Shown: positions 17,873-27,557 of the stretch, piece by piece
Position numbering within the stretch: the stretch's first letter is position 1
Layout: every line of letters begins with the position of its first letter
Made by a program: the position numbers and the translations under genes
Notes under the pieces: generated by a model
Databases searched by the model: none
Told to the model about the DNA's origin: nothing
Seen by the model: the letters and a program-made list of their open reading frames with translations, nothing else
Assembly (NCBI GenBank): GCA_948896235.1
Contig: CAQUUC010000003.1
Location: 129,376 to 193,375, forward strand
Length of the DNA stretch: 64,000 bases
Source of the DNA: an uncultured Clostridia bacterium
GTDB lineage: Bacteria; Bacillota; Clostridia; TANB77; CAG-508
Direction of reading: 5' to 3'

Positions 17873-18979
17873 TTATTCTTTCCTTCTAAAATAAACATTG
17901 CTTTTGTTTAAATCACCATTTATAAAAATTTCTCCTTCAATTCCTAGTTCTTCTGATAAAATTGCTTTTAAATATAACATTCTTGTACTTAAATTTGATG
18001 CATCTCCTAGATAAACTGTTTTCTTTTCTCCTTCTAAAAAAATAATATAATTTTGTTTATCACTAATATTTATCTTTGTAATAAGGTTACTTATATCATT
18101 TACACTAGAAGACTCCATAATCTTTAACACTGTTCCTAATTTTTCTAAATCCTCGTCGTTTAACCTATTTCCTACTATCATATTCTCTCCACTTGTTGTA
18201 TATCCTTCTATTATAGGAACTTCTAACTTGTTTTCTAGTATATCCAATATATAACCTTGATTATTTATATATACAAAGCTGTTTGCATATTCTAAGTTAT
18301 ATGTAGTTTTTCTTTCTTTAACATTTATTTGTATTATATTAGGTAATTTTCTTTTTACTTCAACACTTTCAATATAAGCATTTTGTTTTATGTTCTTCTC
18401 TATTTTATTAATGCTTGTCTTATAAATATTATCTCCTATTGTAAGCCTAGATAAACTAATAATTGTATCCGTGCTTATTTTTTCATTATTCTGTATTTGT
18501 ATTTCTGATAAATTAAATAAAGGTGACATCATAAAATATATAAATGCTGCAATTAATGCTGAAAGTAAGATTGTCCATTTTATTATACCTTTTACAATTT
18601 TACTTTTTCTTTTACTATTTTTTGAATTTTGTTTAGTTTTTGTTTTATATATATTATCTATATTCTCTCTTGTTCTTCTGTTATTTGAACTATTTATTTT
18701 GTTCTTTTCCTTTTTTGTATTTTTATCTTTAACTTTTGTTTTTATTTTCTTTTTATTATTGGTTACATTATTTCTTTCATCTGGTATTTTAGTTACTCCA
18801 ATTACAATTTCATTATCAAAATTAAATGTATTACTCTCTTGGGCAGACCTTTTGCCTGCCCTGGTATTTTTCTTCTTTGTTTTAACTATATTTTTCTGTT
18901 TCTTAGCATTTTTTTGCTCATCCATATAAAGAAAATTTAGTTCTGTATTTTTTTGTTTACCCATAACTTGTTTTTTCAC
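17873..18979 (-). CDS. Cell-division protein FtsQ/DivIB
   Basis: A 368-residue bitopic divisome protein. It has a long Lys/Asn-rich cytoplasmic tail (about 1-130), one membrane segment (about 133-153, IIKWTILLSALIAAFIYFMM) and a POTRA domain (FNLSEIQIQNNEKISTDTI, GDNIYKTSINKIEKNI, IESVEVKRKLPNIIQINVKER). An FtsQ-type beta domain follows (FVYINNQGYILDIL). It lies between murA and the DUF881 pair, the usual Firmicutes place. The exact start is uncertain: GTG 18979, or the ATG five codons later. Confidence 0.88.
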   Translation of the reverse strand: MKKQVMGKQKNTELNFLYMDEQKNAKKQKNIVKTKKKNTRAGKRSAQESNTFNFDNEIVIGVTKIPDERNNVTNNKKKIKTKVKDKNTKKEKNKINSSNNRRTRENIDNIYKTKTKQNSKNSKRKSKIVKGIIKWTILLSALIAAFIYFMMSPLFNLSEIQIQNNEKISTDTIISLSRLTIGDNIYKTSINKIEKNIKQNAYIESVEVKRKLPNIIQINVKERKTTYNLEYANSFVYINNQGYILDILENKLEVPIIEGYTTSGENMIVGNRLNDEDLEKLGTVLKIMESSSVNDISNLITKINISDKQNYIIFLEGEKKTVYLGDASNLSTRMLYLKAILSEELGIEGEIFINGDLNKSNVYFRRKE

Positions 18980-18983
18980 ACCA

Positions 18984-20237
18984 TCACACTTCTTTCGTAA
19001 TTTTTGCTCCTAATGTGCTTAATTTATCGTCTAAATTTTCATATCCTCTTAAAATATATTCTATGTTTTCTATTTTTGTTTTTCCTTTTGCATTAAGTCC
19101 TGCAATAACAAGTGCTGCACCACCTCGTAAATCTTTAGCCATAACATTTGCACTTGTTAATCTCCTTACTCCTTTAATTACAGCTGTTCTTCCATCTATT
19201 ACAAATTTTGCTCCCATTCTTTGTAATTCACTTGCATATTTAAATCTATTTTCGAATATGTTTTCTATAACAACGGATGTACCTTTGGCAGTAGTAAGCA
19301 TACTTCCAAAAATGGCTTGCATATCTGTTGGAAATCCTGGATATGGCATTGTTTTTATATCTGTCGCTTTTAATTTTTTAGGTGCTTGTAAAGTTATTCT
19401 GTCTTTTTCATAATCAATTTTGCAACCACATTCTTCTAATTTTTCAATTACTGGAGCTAAATGTTCTACAACCACATTTTTTAATGTAATATTTCCGTCC
19501 AGTAACAGCTCCTGCACAAAGTAAAGTACCTGCTTCAATCCTGTCTGGCATTACTTTATACCCTGAATTTTTAAGATTTGACACCCCTTGAATTATGATT
19601 TCACTAGTTCCTGCACCTGTTATTTTTGCTCCTAATTTGTTTAAAAAGTTTTGTAAATCAACAATTTCTGGTTCCATTGCTGCATTTACAATGGTAGTTT
19701 CTCCAGCTGTTAGAACAGCAGCTAAAATAGCATTTTCTGTTGCTCCAACACTTGGAAAATCAAAATGTATTTTGCTAGGTTCTATTTTATCACATTTGCA
19801 CTTTACATATCCAGTGTTTTCGCTAATATTTATACCTAAATTTTCAAATGCTTTTAAATGTAAATCAATAGGTCTTGCACCAATATCGCATCCACCTGGA
19901 CATGAAAATGTTGCTTCTTTAAATCTTCCAAGTAGTGCTCCTGCAAGAATTATGCTTGAACGCATTTTTCTCATAAGTTCTTCTGGTATTTCATATTTTT
20001 TTATTTTTCTTGCATCAATAACTATTTTATCACTACTACGCTTAACTTTGCAACCTAAACTTTTAAGTATTTCTAACATTACTCTTGTATCATGAATATC
20101 AGGAACATTATATAGTTTTGTAATACCATTATTTAATATGGTCGCTGCAAGAATTGGAAGTGATGCATTCTTAGAGCCGAGATACTTCTACCTCTCCGTG
20201 AAAGCTTTTTCCCTCCTTCTATAATATATGTACCCAT
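18984..20237 (-). CDS. murA: UDP-N-acetylglucosamine 1-carboxyvinyltransferase MurA, with three CGG +1 recoding sites
   Basis: MurA transfers enolpyruvate from PEP to UDP-GlcNAc, the first committed step of peptidoglycan synthesis. Conventional reading gives only fragments. With +1 shifts at 20196-20198, 20177-20179 and 19495-19497 the gene is continuous, 416 residues, the normal length. The N-terminus becomes KLSGEVEVSGSKNASLPILAA, matching the invariant GEVxxSGxKN of the family. The PEP loop is seen in CPGGCDIGARPIDLHL (Cys position) and the end in GGAALVIAGLNAKG. All three recoded residues (Gly14, Gly20, Gly247) are family glycines. The start ATG 20237 follows AAGGAGG-like sequence. Confidence 0.95.
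19495..19497 (-). other. CGG +1 recoding site 3 in murA
   Basis: In-frame CGG after GGA. Gives GGA (Gly247, in TGGN). The zero frame ends 17 codons later. It is the only confirmed site whose preceding codon has a purine in the middle. Confidence 0.92.
20177..20179 (-). other. CGG +1 recoding site 2 in murA
   Basis: In-frame CGG after TCT. Gives GGC (Gly20 of the invariant SGxKN). The zero frame stops two codons later (TAA). The only CGGC case. Confidence 0.95.
20196..20198 (-). other. CGG +1 recoding site 1 in murA
   Basis: In-frame CGG as codon 14, after TCA. Gives GGA (Gly14 of LSGEV). Confidence 0.95.
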
Positions 20238-20305
20238 TAAAAAATCACCCTCCTTATGATATATATATTATGCTAACTGCATAAATTGGGTGATTGTAAT
20301 GATTT

Positions 20306-21142
20306 CTACTTTTCTAGAATTTTCCTTATTTCATTTATTTTACTAATTGCATATTTATATCCTTCCTCATAACAATAATCTATCTTTTTTATACTAAAAA
20401 CATTTGCTTTGCTTACATCTATATCGCATATATAATCACTATTTTCAATTGCTTCTCTAGATAAGCCATCATATATAGTGTCAACACATTTCATTGTTAT
20501 CCCATATATTCCCCTTGGTTTTGAATTTCTATTTAAAACAAATTTTATTGTTAAAATTTTGTCTACTCCTAATTTTTTTACTTCATCTGCTGGAATATTA
20601 TCTAAAACTCCTCCATCTACAAATCTATATTCTCCATAATCAAAAGGTGCAAATACGCCTGGATATGTACAACTTGCTCTCACTGCTTTTGCTATTTCAA
20701 TATCTTTAATATAATAATCTTCTTTTTGGTTATAATTCGTAAATACATATTTTTTACTTGTATTAATATCTACTGTAGGAATTGCAATTGGTATAGATAA
20801 TTCATTTATATTACTTACATTTTTATATTTCGCAACTTCCTTTATTGCAAGTTCTACATTTATACTAGAAAATGCCCCATCTAATCTAAGTCCTTTTCCA
20901 GTTCTAACATTAGTTACAACATCACCTGGATTTGCTTTTAACATTCCCTTTGAAAAATATCTAAATAGTTTTATCATTTCATCTTCAGTATAACCAAGTG
21001 CATATAATGTTGCAACTATACTTCCTGCACTAGTCCCCGCAACTGCATCTATTTTAATATTATTTTCTCTCAAAGCTTTAAGTACTCCAATATGTGCTGC
21101 CCCTTTTACTCCTCCACCAGAAAATGCAACTCCTAATTTCAT
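20306..21142 (-). CDS. Patatin-like phospholipase (RssA/YlbK type)
   Basis: A 278-residue serine lipase with a Ser-Asp dyad. The oxyanion motif is AFSGGGVKGAAHIGVL, the nucleophile elbow is GTSAG (Ser about 42) and the catalytic Asp lies in FVDGGVLDNIP. There is no signal peptide, so it is likely cytoplasmic. Substrates in this family are poorly known. It is intact, and the single sense CGG (GCG|GGG) is out of phase. It is divergent from cdd. Confidence 0.9.
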   Translation of the reverse strand: MKLGVAFSGGGVKGAAHIGVLKALRENNIKIDAVAGTSAGSIVATLYALGYTEDEMIKLFRYFSKGMLKANPGDVVTNVRTGKGLRLDGAFSSINVELAIKEVAKYKNVSNINELSIPIAIPTVDINTSKKYVFTNYNQKEDYYIKDIEIAKAVRASCTYPGVFAPFDYGEYRFVDGGVLDNIPADEVKKLGVDKILTIKFVLNRNSKPRGIYGITMKCVDTIYDGLSREAIENSDYICDIDVSKANVFSIKKIDYCYEEGYKYAISKINEIRKILEK

Positions 21143-21218
21143 ATAATTTCAACTCTCCTTTTTACCTTTTTATTATATATCAAATAAAAACTAATTTGAA
21201 GGCTTTATTTGATTTTTA

Positions 21219-21247
21219 TTGACTTTTATATTTAAAGTACATATAAT
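21219..21247 (+). promoter_or_regulatory. Promoter for cdd
   Basis: TTGACT (21219-21224), 17-base spacer, TATAAT (21242-21247). Confidence 0.75.
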
Positions 21248-21281
21248 AAAATCATAAATTTATAAGAAATGAGTGATTAGT

Positions 21282-21680
21282 ATGGATATATCTAAAGCAA
21301 TACAAATTGCAAAAGAAACACGACTTAATGCTTGTGCAAGTGAATATTATGTTGGAACTTGTCTTGTTACTAAATCTGGTAAATATTATTCAGGTTGCAA
21401 TATTGAAAATGATGGAATACAAAGTATTTGTGCAGAACGTACAGCATTTGTTAAAGCATTATCAGAAGGAGAACGTGAATTTTCTTATATTGTAGTGGTT
21501 GGTGGATTAAAAGATGCTACTATTTTAGAAAACTGTCTTCCTTGTGGATATTGTAGACAATTTATGAATCAATATGTAGATAATGATTTTAAGATTTATG
21601 CTTGTTCTGGAGAAAATGATGAAATAGAAGAATACTCTATAAATGATTTATTACCACATAGTTTTAAACTACAAATTTGA
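21282..21680 (+). CDS. cdd: Cytidine deaminase
   Basis: A 132-residue zinc enzyme that converts cytidine and deoxycytidine to uridine forms in pyrimidine salvage. The catalytic motifs CAERTAF (zinc Cys, proton-shuttle Glu) and PCGYCRQ (two zinc Cys) are present, with GCNIEND upstream. I prefer ATG 21282; a GTG at 21273 is also in frame with a weak ribosome site. Monocistronic from its own promoter. Confidence 0.93.
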   Translation: MDISKAIQIAKETRLNACASEYYVGTCLVTKSGKYYSGCNIENDGIQSICAERTAFVKALSEGEREFSYIVVVGGLKDATILENCLPCGYCRQFMNQYVDNDFKIYACSGENDEIEEYSINDLLPHSFKLQI

Positions 21681-21759
21681 AATATTTTATACACTTTACT
21701 CTAATATATTTAAAAATGTTTTTTATTTTAGATATATTTTGTCATTTTGAATTTTATTG

Positions 21760-21788
21760 TTGACATTTATATTTTGATATGGTATTAT
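21760..21788 (+). promoter_or_regulatory. Promoter for the coiled-coil protein gene
   Basis: TTGACA (21760-21765), 17-base spacer, TATTAT (21783-21788). Confidence 0.7.
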
Positions 21789-21847
21789 CTTATCCAAGGG
21801 AAGTTGACATTGGGCTTTATATTTTTTATAGATAGGAGGTGTACCCA

Positions 21848-22147
21848 ATGGAAAACAAAGAAAATTCCACTATAATTACAATACTTAATGAAATGAATCA
21901 ACAAATTATTCAAATTAGTGAAAATTTAAGTCAAAAAATTGATGAAGTCAATGAAAACTTAAATCAAAAAATTGATCAAGTCAACGAAAACTTAAATCAA
22001 AAAATTGATCATAATTCTGCTAATATAATTAAAATTCTAAATACTGTTTCTAAAATGCAGGAAGATATTAATGATTTGCGTGATGATGTTGAAACTGTTT
22101 ATAGTTTAGAAAAAGACTCCCGAAAACAATTAAAAAGATTATTGTAA
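21848..22147 (+). CDS. Small coiled-coil protein with tandem 11-residue repeats
   Basis: A 99-residue hydrophilic protein with no membrane segment. Residues about 20-60 consist of near-identical units of the form ENLNQKIDQVN, repeated three to four times at both protein and DNA level. A further helical part ends in a basic tail. This predicts a parallel coiled coil, as in short phage-tail-like or DUF-type helical proteins, but I do not recognise the family. AGGAGG lies eight bases before ATG 21848; a GTG at 21839 is too close to it. Confidence 0.75.
   Translation: MENKENSTIITILNEMNQQIIQISENLSQKIDEVNENLNQKIDQVNENLNQKIDHNSANIIKILNTVSKMQEDINDLRDDVETVYSLEKDSRKQLKRLL
21915..22010 (+). repeat. In-gene tandem repeat (about 33-base unit)
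   Basis: Units of the type gaaaacttaaatcaaaaaat followed by tgat(g/c)aagtcaa recur three times in the coiled-coil gene. Confidence 0.8.
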
Positions 22148-22181
22148 GTTTTTTATAAATGAATAATTAAATTGATAATTT

Positions 22182-22225
22182 AAAAGTCAATAGTTAAAGC
22201 AAATTTAACTATTGACTTTTAAAAT
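22182..22225. terminator. Bidirectional terminator
   Basis: A perfect 17-base stem (22182-22198 with 22204-22220), five-base loop, A/T tracts on both sides, between convergent genes. Confidence 0.85.
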
Positions 22226-22239
22226 TTTAAACCTTATTT

Positions 22240-24004
22240 TTACTTATCTATATCTAATTTTATATGAACATCTTTAAGTTGTTCTTTAGATACCTTACTT
22301 GGTGATCTCATAAGCAAATCTCTTGCTTTTTTATTCTTAGGAAATGCTATTACTTGTCTTAAATTTTCTTCATTTGCAATAAGCATTACCATTCTATCTA
22401 AGCCTGGTGCTGCTCCTGCATGTGGTGGTGTTCCATATTGAAATGCATTAAATAATGCTCCAAATCTTTCTTCTACATCTTCCCTTTTATATCCTGCTAT
22501 TTCAAATGCTTTTACCATTAATTCTGGATCGTGATTTCTTACTGCTCCTGATGCCATCTCATATCCATTACATACAAGGTCATATTGATATGCAAGTATG
22601 TCTAATGGATTCATTGTATTTAATGCTTCCATTCCTCCTTGTGGCATTGAAAATGGATTATGATTAAAGTCTATTTTTTCCTCGTCTTCATTATATTCAT
22701 ACATAGGAAAATCTACAATCAAGCAAAATCTATATACATCTTTTTCTAATAAATCTAGTCTTTTTCCAAGTTCAATTCTTACTCCTCCTGCTATTTTTTG
22801 TGCTATTTCTAATTCGTCTGCTATAAAGAATAATGCACTATTATTTTTTACTTTTGCAATATCTATTATTTCTTCTTTTTGTGCATCAGAAATAAATTTT
22901 GAAATACCACCATTTAACGTATTTTCGTTATCAAGTTTAGCCCATGCAAGTCCCTTTGCACCTAATTCATTTACTGCAAATTCACTCATACTATCAAAGA
23001 ATTTTCTTGGGAACTCTTCTTTCATTTCTACTGCTATTACTTTCACTGCTTTTCCTTTAAAAGCATTAAAATCTGTATTTTCAAATACTTTTGTTACATC
23101 ATTTATAATTAATGGATTTCTTAAATCTGGTTTATCTATTCCATATTTTTCCATAGCTTCTCTATATGGAATACGTATAAATGGTCCTTTATCAACTTTC
23201 CAGTTTGTAAATTTAGAAAATACCTCTGGAACTACTTCTTCTAATACCTTAAATACATCTTCTTGAGTAGCAAAACTCATTTCAAAATCTAGTTGATAGA
23301 ACTCGCCAGGTGCACGATCTGCACGTGGATCTTCATCTCTAAAACATGGTGCTATTTGATAGTATTTATTAAATCCTGATACCATTAATAATTGTTTGAA
23401 TTGTTGTGGTGCTTGTGGTAAAGCATAAAATTCTCCTGGATGTAATCTACTTGGTACTAGAAAATCTCTTGCTCCTTCTGGTGAAGAATTTGCTAAAATT
23501 GGTGTTTGAACTTCTGTAAAACCTAATTCCTCCATTTTATTTCTTAAGGTTTTCATTATATTTGATCTTAATAATATATTTTTATGAATATGTTCATTTC
23601 TTAGTTCTAAAAATCTATATTCCAAACGCAAATCTTCTCTTACATTTGATAAGTTATCAGAAGTCGGTTCAAATGGTAATATGTTTTTACATTTTCCAAG
23701 TATTTCAATAGAATCTGCTACTATTTCAATTTCTCCGTGTTTTCATTTTATCGTTCTTACTTGCTCTTTCTACTACCTTTCCTTCTACTTTAATACAAGC
23801 TTCTGTTGTTAAGTTTTTACACATATTTTCTGTTTTTTCATTATTTTGTATAACAATTTGTGTGATTCCAAATTCATCTCTTAAATCTATAAATGTCATT
23901 CCACCTAAATTTCTTATTTTTGAAATCCAGCCTGCAAGTTTTACTGACTCGCCTACATCTTTTATATTTAATTCACCACAAGTATTTGTTCTATATTCGT
24001 TCAT
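22240..24004 (-). CDS. aspS: Aspartyl-tRNA synthetase, with one CGG +1 recoding site
   Basis: A class II synthetase that charges tRNA-Asp. With the shift at 23735-23737 it is 587 residues, the bacterial length. The N-terminal OB fold contains LAGWISKIRNLGGMTFIDLRDEFGITQIV and, after the shift, KMKTGEIEIVADSIEILG, where the recoded Gly90 is the conserved TGEIE glycine. Class II motif 1 (TPILANSSPEGARDF), motif 2 (FRDEDPRADRAPGEFYQLD), the GAD domain and motif 3 (GAAPGLDRMVML) follow. ATG 24004 (MNEYRTNTCGEL) fits the family start; ATG 24016 is possible. The conventional frame would be split in an essential gene. Confidence 0.95.
23735..23737 (-). other. CGG +1 recoding site in aspS
   Basis: In-frame CGG after ACA. 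Gives GGA (Gly90). Zero frame stops at the third codon after (TGA). Confidence 0.95.
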
Positions 24005-24098
24005 ATTAGAATTCATTTCCTTTCTCAGTCTATATTTTAATATTTTACTATATATAATCCTAAAAATCAAGAAAAGTTTAGAAAGTATGTATAAAATC

Positions 24099-24127
24099 TT
24101 GAATTTAAGAAAGATTTTATATATAAT
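24099..24127 (+). promoter_or_regulatory. Promoter for asnS
   Basis: TTGAAT (24099-24104), 17-base spacer, TATAAT (24122-24127). Confidence 0.7.
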
Positions 24128-24157
24128 ATGTAAAACATTATTTTAGGAGGTTACAAT

Positions 24158-25549
24158 ATGGATAAATTGACAATTAGAAATTTATATAAAGATACTGACA
24201 AATATGTAGGTAATAGAGTAACTATTGAAGGTTGGGTTAAAACTTTAAGAGATTCTAAAACTTTTGGTTTTATAGAAATTAATGATGGATCATTTTTTAA
24301 GAACATACAAATTGTTTTTGATAATACTTTATCTAATTTTGATGATATATGTAAATTAAGTATTAGTTCTTCAATAAAAGTAACTGGTAACTTAGTAAAA
24401 ACAGAAAATGCAAAGCAAGCTTTTGAAATAAAAGCAGAAAATGTAGAAGTATACAATATATCAGATGCTGATTATCCTCTTCAAAAGAAAAGACATTCTT
24501 TTGAATATTTACGTACAATTGCGCATCTTCGTCCACGTACAAATACTTTTAATGCAGTATTTAGAGTACGTTCAGTAGCTAGCTATGCTATACACAAATT
24601 TTTTCAAGAAAGAAACTTTGTATATGTACATTCACCAATAATAACTTCAAGTGATGCAGAAGGTGCTGGTGAAATGTTCAGTGTTTCTAACTTTGATTTT
24701 AACAACATTCCAAAAACAGAAGATGGAAATGTAGATTATTCAAAAGACTTCTTTGCAAGGCCTGCTCATTTAACAGTAAGTGGTCAGTTAGATGTTGAAA
24801 ATTACGCATTTGCTTTTAGAAATGTATATACATTTGGTCCAACCTTTAGAGCAGAAAACTCAAATACAGTAAAACATGCTGCAGAATTTTGGATGATTGA
24901 ACCAGAAATTTGTTTTGCAGATCTAAAAGATGATATGGATTTAGCAGAAGATATGCTTAAATTCGTTATTTCATATGTTTTAGAAACTTGTCCTGAAGAA
25001 ATGGAATTTTTTAATAATTTTGTTGATAAAACTTTACTTGAAAGATTGAACAATGTTGTAAATTCTGATTTTGGAAGAATTAGTTATACAGATGCTATAA
25101 AAGAATTAGAAAAATGTAATGATAAATTTGAATTTCCTGTGTCTTGGGGATGTGACCTTCAAACAGAGCATGAAAGATATTTAAGTGAAGTTATATTTAA
25201 AAAACCTGTATTTGTAACAGATTATCCAATGGATATTAAAGCATTCTATATGAAACAAAATCCAGATGGAAAAACTGTTGCAGCTGCTGACCTTCTTGCT
25301 CCTGGAATTGGAGAAATAATTGGTGGAAGCCAAAGAGAAGAAAACTTAGAAAAGCTTGAAAGAAGAATGGATGAACTAGGATTAGATAAAAAAGATTACT
25401 GGTGGTATTTAGACCTTAGAAGATTTGGAAGTGTAGATCATGCAGGATTTGGTCTTGGTTTTGAAAGATTAATAATGTATATTACAGGAATGCAAAATAT
25501 ACGTGATGTTATACCATTCCCAAGAACTCCAAAAAATTGTGAATTTTAA
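24158..25549 (+). CDS. asnS: Asparaginyl-tRNA synthetase
   Basis: A class II synthetase charging tRNA-Asn. The 463-residue protein has an OB-fold anticodon domain ([25 protein letters not shown]), then the catalytic core with [43 protein letters not shown] (motif 2), [10 protein letters not shown] and [15 protein letters not shown] (motif 3). It sits divergently from aspS. The frame is intact with no CGG in sense. ATG 24158 follows AGGAGG. Confidence 0.96.
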   Translation: MDKLTIRNLYKDTDKYVGNRVTIEGWVKTLRDSKTFGFIEINDGSFFKNIQIVFDNTLSNFDDICKLSISSSIKVTGNLVKTENAKQAFEIKAENVEVYNISDADYPLQKKRHSFEYLRTIAHLRPRTNTFNAVFRVRSVASYAIHKFFQERNFVYVHSPIITSSDAEGAGEMFSVSNFDFNNIPKTEDGNVDYSKDFFARPAHLTVSGQLDVENYAFAFRNVYTFGPTFRAENSNTVKHAAEFWMIEPEICFADLKDDMDLAEDMLKFVISYVLETCPEEMEFFNNFVDKTLLERLNNVVNSDFGRISYTDAIKELEKCNDKFEFPVSWGCDLQTEHERYLSEVIFKKPVFVTDYPMDIKAFYMKQNPDGKTVAAADLLAPGIGEIIGGSQREENLEKLERRMDELGLDKKDYWWYLDLRRFGSVDHAGFGLGFERLIMYITGMQNIRDVIPFPRTPKNCEF

Positions 25550-25556
25550 AACTAAA

Positions 25557-25592
25557 GCCAGCCCAGAGTTTTACCTCTAGACTGGCTTTTCC
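25557..25592. terminator. Terminator after asnS
   Basis: Stem around aaagccagcccagag / ctctagactggctttt, T-rich 3' side. Confidence 0.75.
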
Positions 25593-25609
25593 ATTTGTTA
25601 ATATTCATT

Positions 25610-25834
25610 TTAGGACTCCTCTATATATGTGGCTATGAACAAAATTATAGCACCCACTATCAGTCCTGCTACTTCTCCAAAAATGGATTGCATAGTTGGA
25701 TCAGTAATATAGCCGATTATCCCCCCTATTACTAATCCTATCCAAAGCACCCAGCTCCACCATTTTTTGAAGTTGAAATATACATCCTTTAATTCCTTCA
25801 GTGCTTTTTTTCTTGCCCGTTTATTCTTGAACAT
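25610..25834 (-). CDS. Small two-helix membrane protein with zero-frame CGG
   Basis: A 74-residue protein with a basic N-terminus (KNKRARKKALKELKD), a Trp-rich membrane segment (about 28-46) and a second one (about 54-71). The family is not recognised. Codon 6 is CGG (25817-25819, after AAA), followed by an open zero frame; a +1 shift would end the protein after five more residues. It is thus one of four ORFs in the window that contradict the CGG rule. The start ATG has GGAAGG close by. It may be acquired, read as Arg, or not productively translated. Confidence 0.55.
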   Translation of the reverse strand: MFKNKRARKKALKELKDVYFNFKKWWSWVLWIGLVIGGIIGYITDPTMQSIFGEVAGLIVGAIILFIATYIEES

Positions 25835-25928
25835 TTTCCTTCCTTTCTCTCTATAACAGAGTATAAGAACAATTTTTATCTAGCTACTTAATTATAATTA
25901 TAGCACTTTTTACTCACATTTTCAACTT

Positions 25929-25957
25929 TTGCATTTTACATTAATTTATGTTATAAT
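25929..25957 (+). promoter_or_regulatory. Extended -10 promoter for the small ORF at 25990
   Basis: TTGCAT (25929-25934), 17-base spacer ending in TGT, TATAAT (25952-25957). Same layout as 13009-13037. Confidence 0.75.
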
Positions 25958-25989
25958 TAAAATAATAAAATATATAGGAGGCTTTATAT

Positions 25990-26124
25990 ATGCTTAGCAA
26001 GAAAAAATCTACTACTTCAACTCTTTCCCCTATGGGACGGCATTGGTATCCTTTAACTGGGCCGAAGGTTCCTACTTATATTAATTCTATCATTGACAAA
26101 AAGCCCATTAAGCAGTACCGATAA
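25990..26124 (+). CDS. Small ORF of 44 aa with in-frame CGG; recoding would give about 21 aa
   Basis: AGGAGG precedes ATG 25990. In zero frame the product is 44 residues, MLSKKKSTTSTLSPM then GRHWYPLTGPKVPTYINSI and a basic end. CGG at 26038-26040 (codon 17, after GGA) would, if shifted +1, give MGGIGIL and a stop six codons on. It has a strong promoter, a perfect-stem terminator, and codons more GC-rich than the neighbours. It shares this organisation with the small gene at 13094. I do not recognise the product. Whether it is read as 44 or 21 residues cannot be settled from sequence. Confidence 0.5.
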   Translation: MLSKKKSTTSTLSPMGRHWYPLTGPKVPTYINSIIDKKPIKQYR

Positions 26125-26156
26125 GCTTCGCAAAAAACTTGATTTGGTTTTATTAT

Positions 26157-26188
26157 AACCGGCAGAAAGATACATCTTTCTGCCGGTT
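26157..26188. terminator. Bidirectional terminator, perfect stem
   Basis: aaccggcagaaagat paired perfectly with atctttctgccggtt around a short loop, between the small ORF and convergent proS. Confidence 0.85.
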
Positions 26189-26206
26189 ATGGTTATTAAT
26201 TATTAT

Positions 26207-27488
26207 TTAAATTTTTACTCGTCCTATTAATTCTTCCGCCTTAATTACTTCCTTTTTACCTGTTTTAATATCTTCAAATTCTACATATCCATTTTCTACT
26301 TTATCTCCAAGTACAGCCATAAATGGTGTTCCAAGTACTTTACAGTCTTTCATTTTTGCTCCCATCGTTATGTTTTGTCTGTCGTCTATTATTACATTAA
26401 TTCCTTGTTTAATTAATTTATTATAAAGTTCTTCTGCCTCTTTTAATTTTTCTTCATTTTCTACTTTAGGAATAATTTGTAATTTATATGGTGCTACTTC
26501 TTTTGGAAGTACAATTCCTTTAACTTCATTTTCATATTTTATTACTGATGCTTCATATATTGCTGCAACAGTTCTACTAACTCCTATTCCATAACATCCC
26601 ATATAATAAGGCATTGATGCTCCATCTTTATTAATATATGAACCATTCATCATACTAGAATATCTTGTTCCTAATTGGAATATATGTCCAAGTTCTATTG
26701 TTCTTCTTTCTTGTAATTTTGAAATATCTGTTATCCCATATTCATCTTTTAAGTATTCTTTATAATCTTCTCTTTCTAATATTTCTGTATTTAATCCGAT
26801 GCCTGTTTCCTCGTCATATAAAATAGTATCTTCTCCAATATTAGATAGCATCATAAATTCTTCACTTTTCTTACCACCCATTGCTCCATTATCTGCGACT
26901 ACTGGGATAACTTTTAAACCTAATTTCTCAAATATTTCCATATATGCTTTTCTTATATTATCATATGCTTTAATTAAGCCATCTTCGTCTTCATCAAAGC
27001 TATATGCATCCATCATTGTAAATGATTTTCCTCTTAATAAATATCCTCTTGTTCTAATTTCGTTCCTATATTTTTCTCCAATTTGATAATATGTTACTGG
27101 CATATGTTTGTATGATTTTAACTTTTCTCTTGCAAATTCTACCACTGCTTCTTCTCCTGTTGGTGCTAAACAAAAGTCTCCTTTATCTGATGTAACTGTA
27201 AGCATTGTTCCTTCATCAACGTATTTATCCCATCTACCTGAATTTTTCCAAATTATATCTGGTTGCAAAGTTGGAAGCGAAACTTCAATACAACCGTATT
27301 TATTTAAAACTTCTTGTATGATACTTTCTACTTTTCTTTTTATTAATAATGGTATATTTCCATATGCATATATACCTGTTCCATATTGTACTAATTGTCC
27401 TGATTGTAAAAGCAAGTCTTGTGCAGGATACATTTCGTCTAATTTATTTATCCTCATTGTTCCAATACCTGATCCGTGATAATCTCAT
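26207..27488 (-). CDS. proS: Prolyl-tRNA synthetase (short form), with one CGG +1 recoding site at codon 5
   Basis: A class II synthetase charging tRNA-Pro. Starting at ATG 27488, which has GAGGA seven bases upstream, and shifting at 27474-27476, it begins MRLSGSGIGTMRINKL and is 426 residues. The ATG at 27457 without a shift lacks a ribosome site. Motifs: GIYAYGNIPLLIKRKVE, TYYQIGEKYRNEIRTRGYLLRGKSFTM-type motif 2, and GCYGIGVSRTVAAI (motif 3). The editing INS domain of the long bacterial form is absent between motifs 2 and 3. The C-terminal anticodon domain is present. Confidence 0.92.
27474..27476 (-). other. CGG +1 recoding site in proS
   Basis: In-frame CGG as codon 5, after TCA. Gives GGA (Gly5). 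The zero frame ends ten codons later. Confidence 0.85.
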
Positions 27489-27557
27489 TTTTATTTCCTC
27501 TTTTCTATAAAATTTCTTTTAGTAGAATTAATACTTCTTCTACTCTTCATTTTTAAC

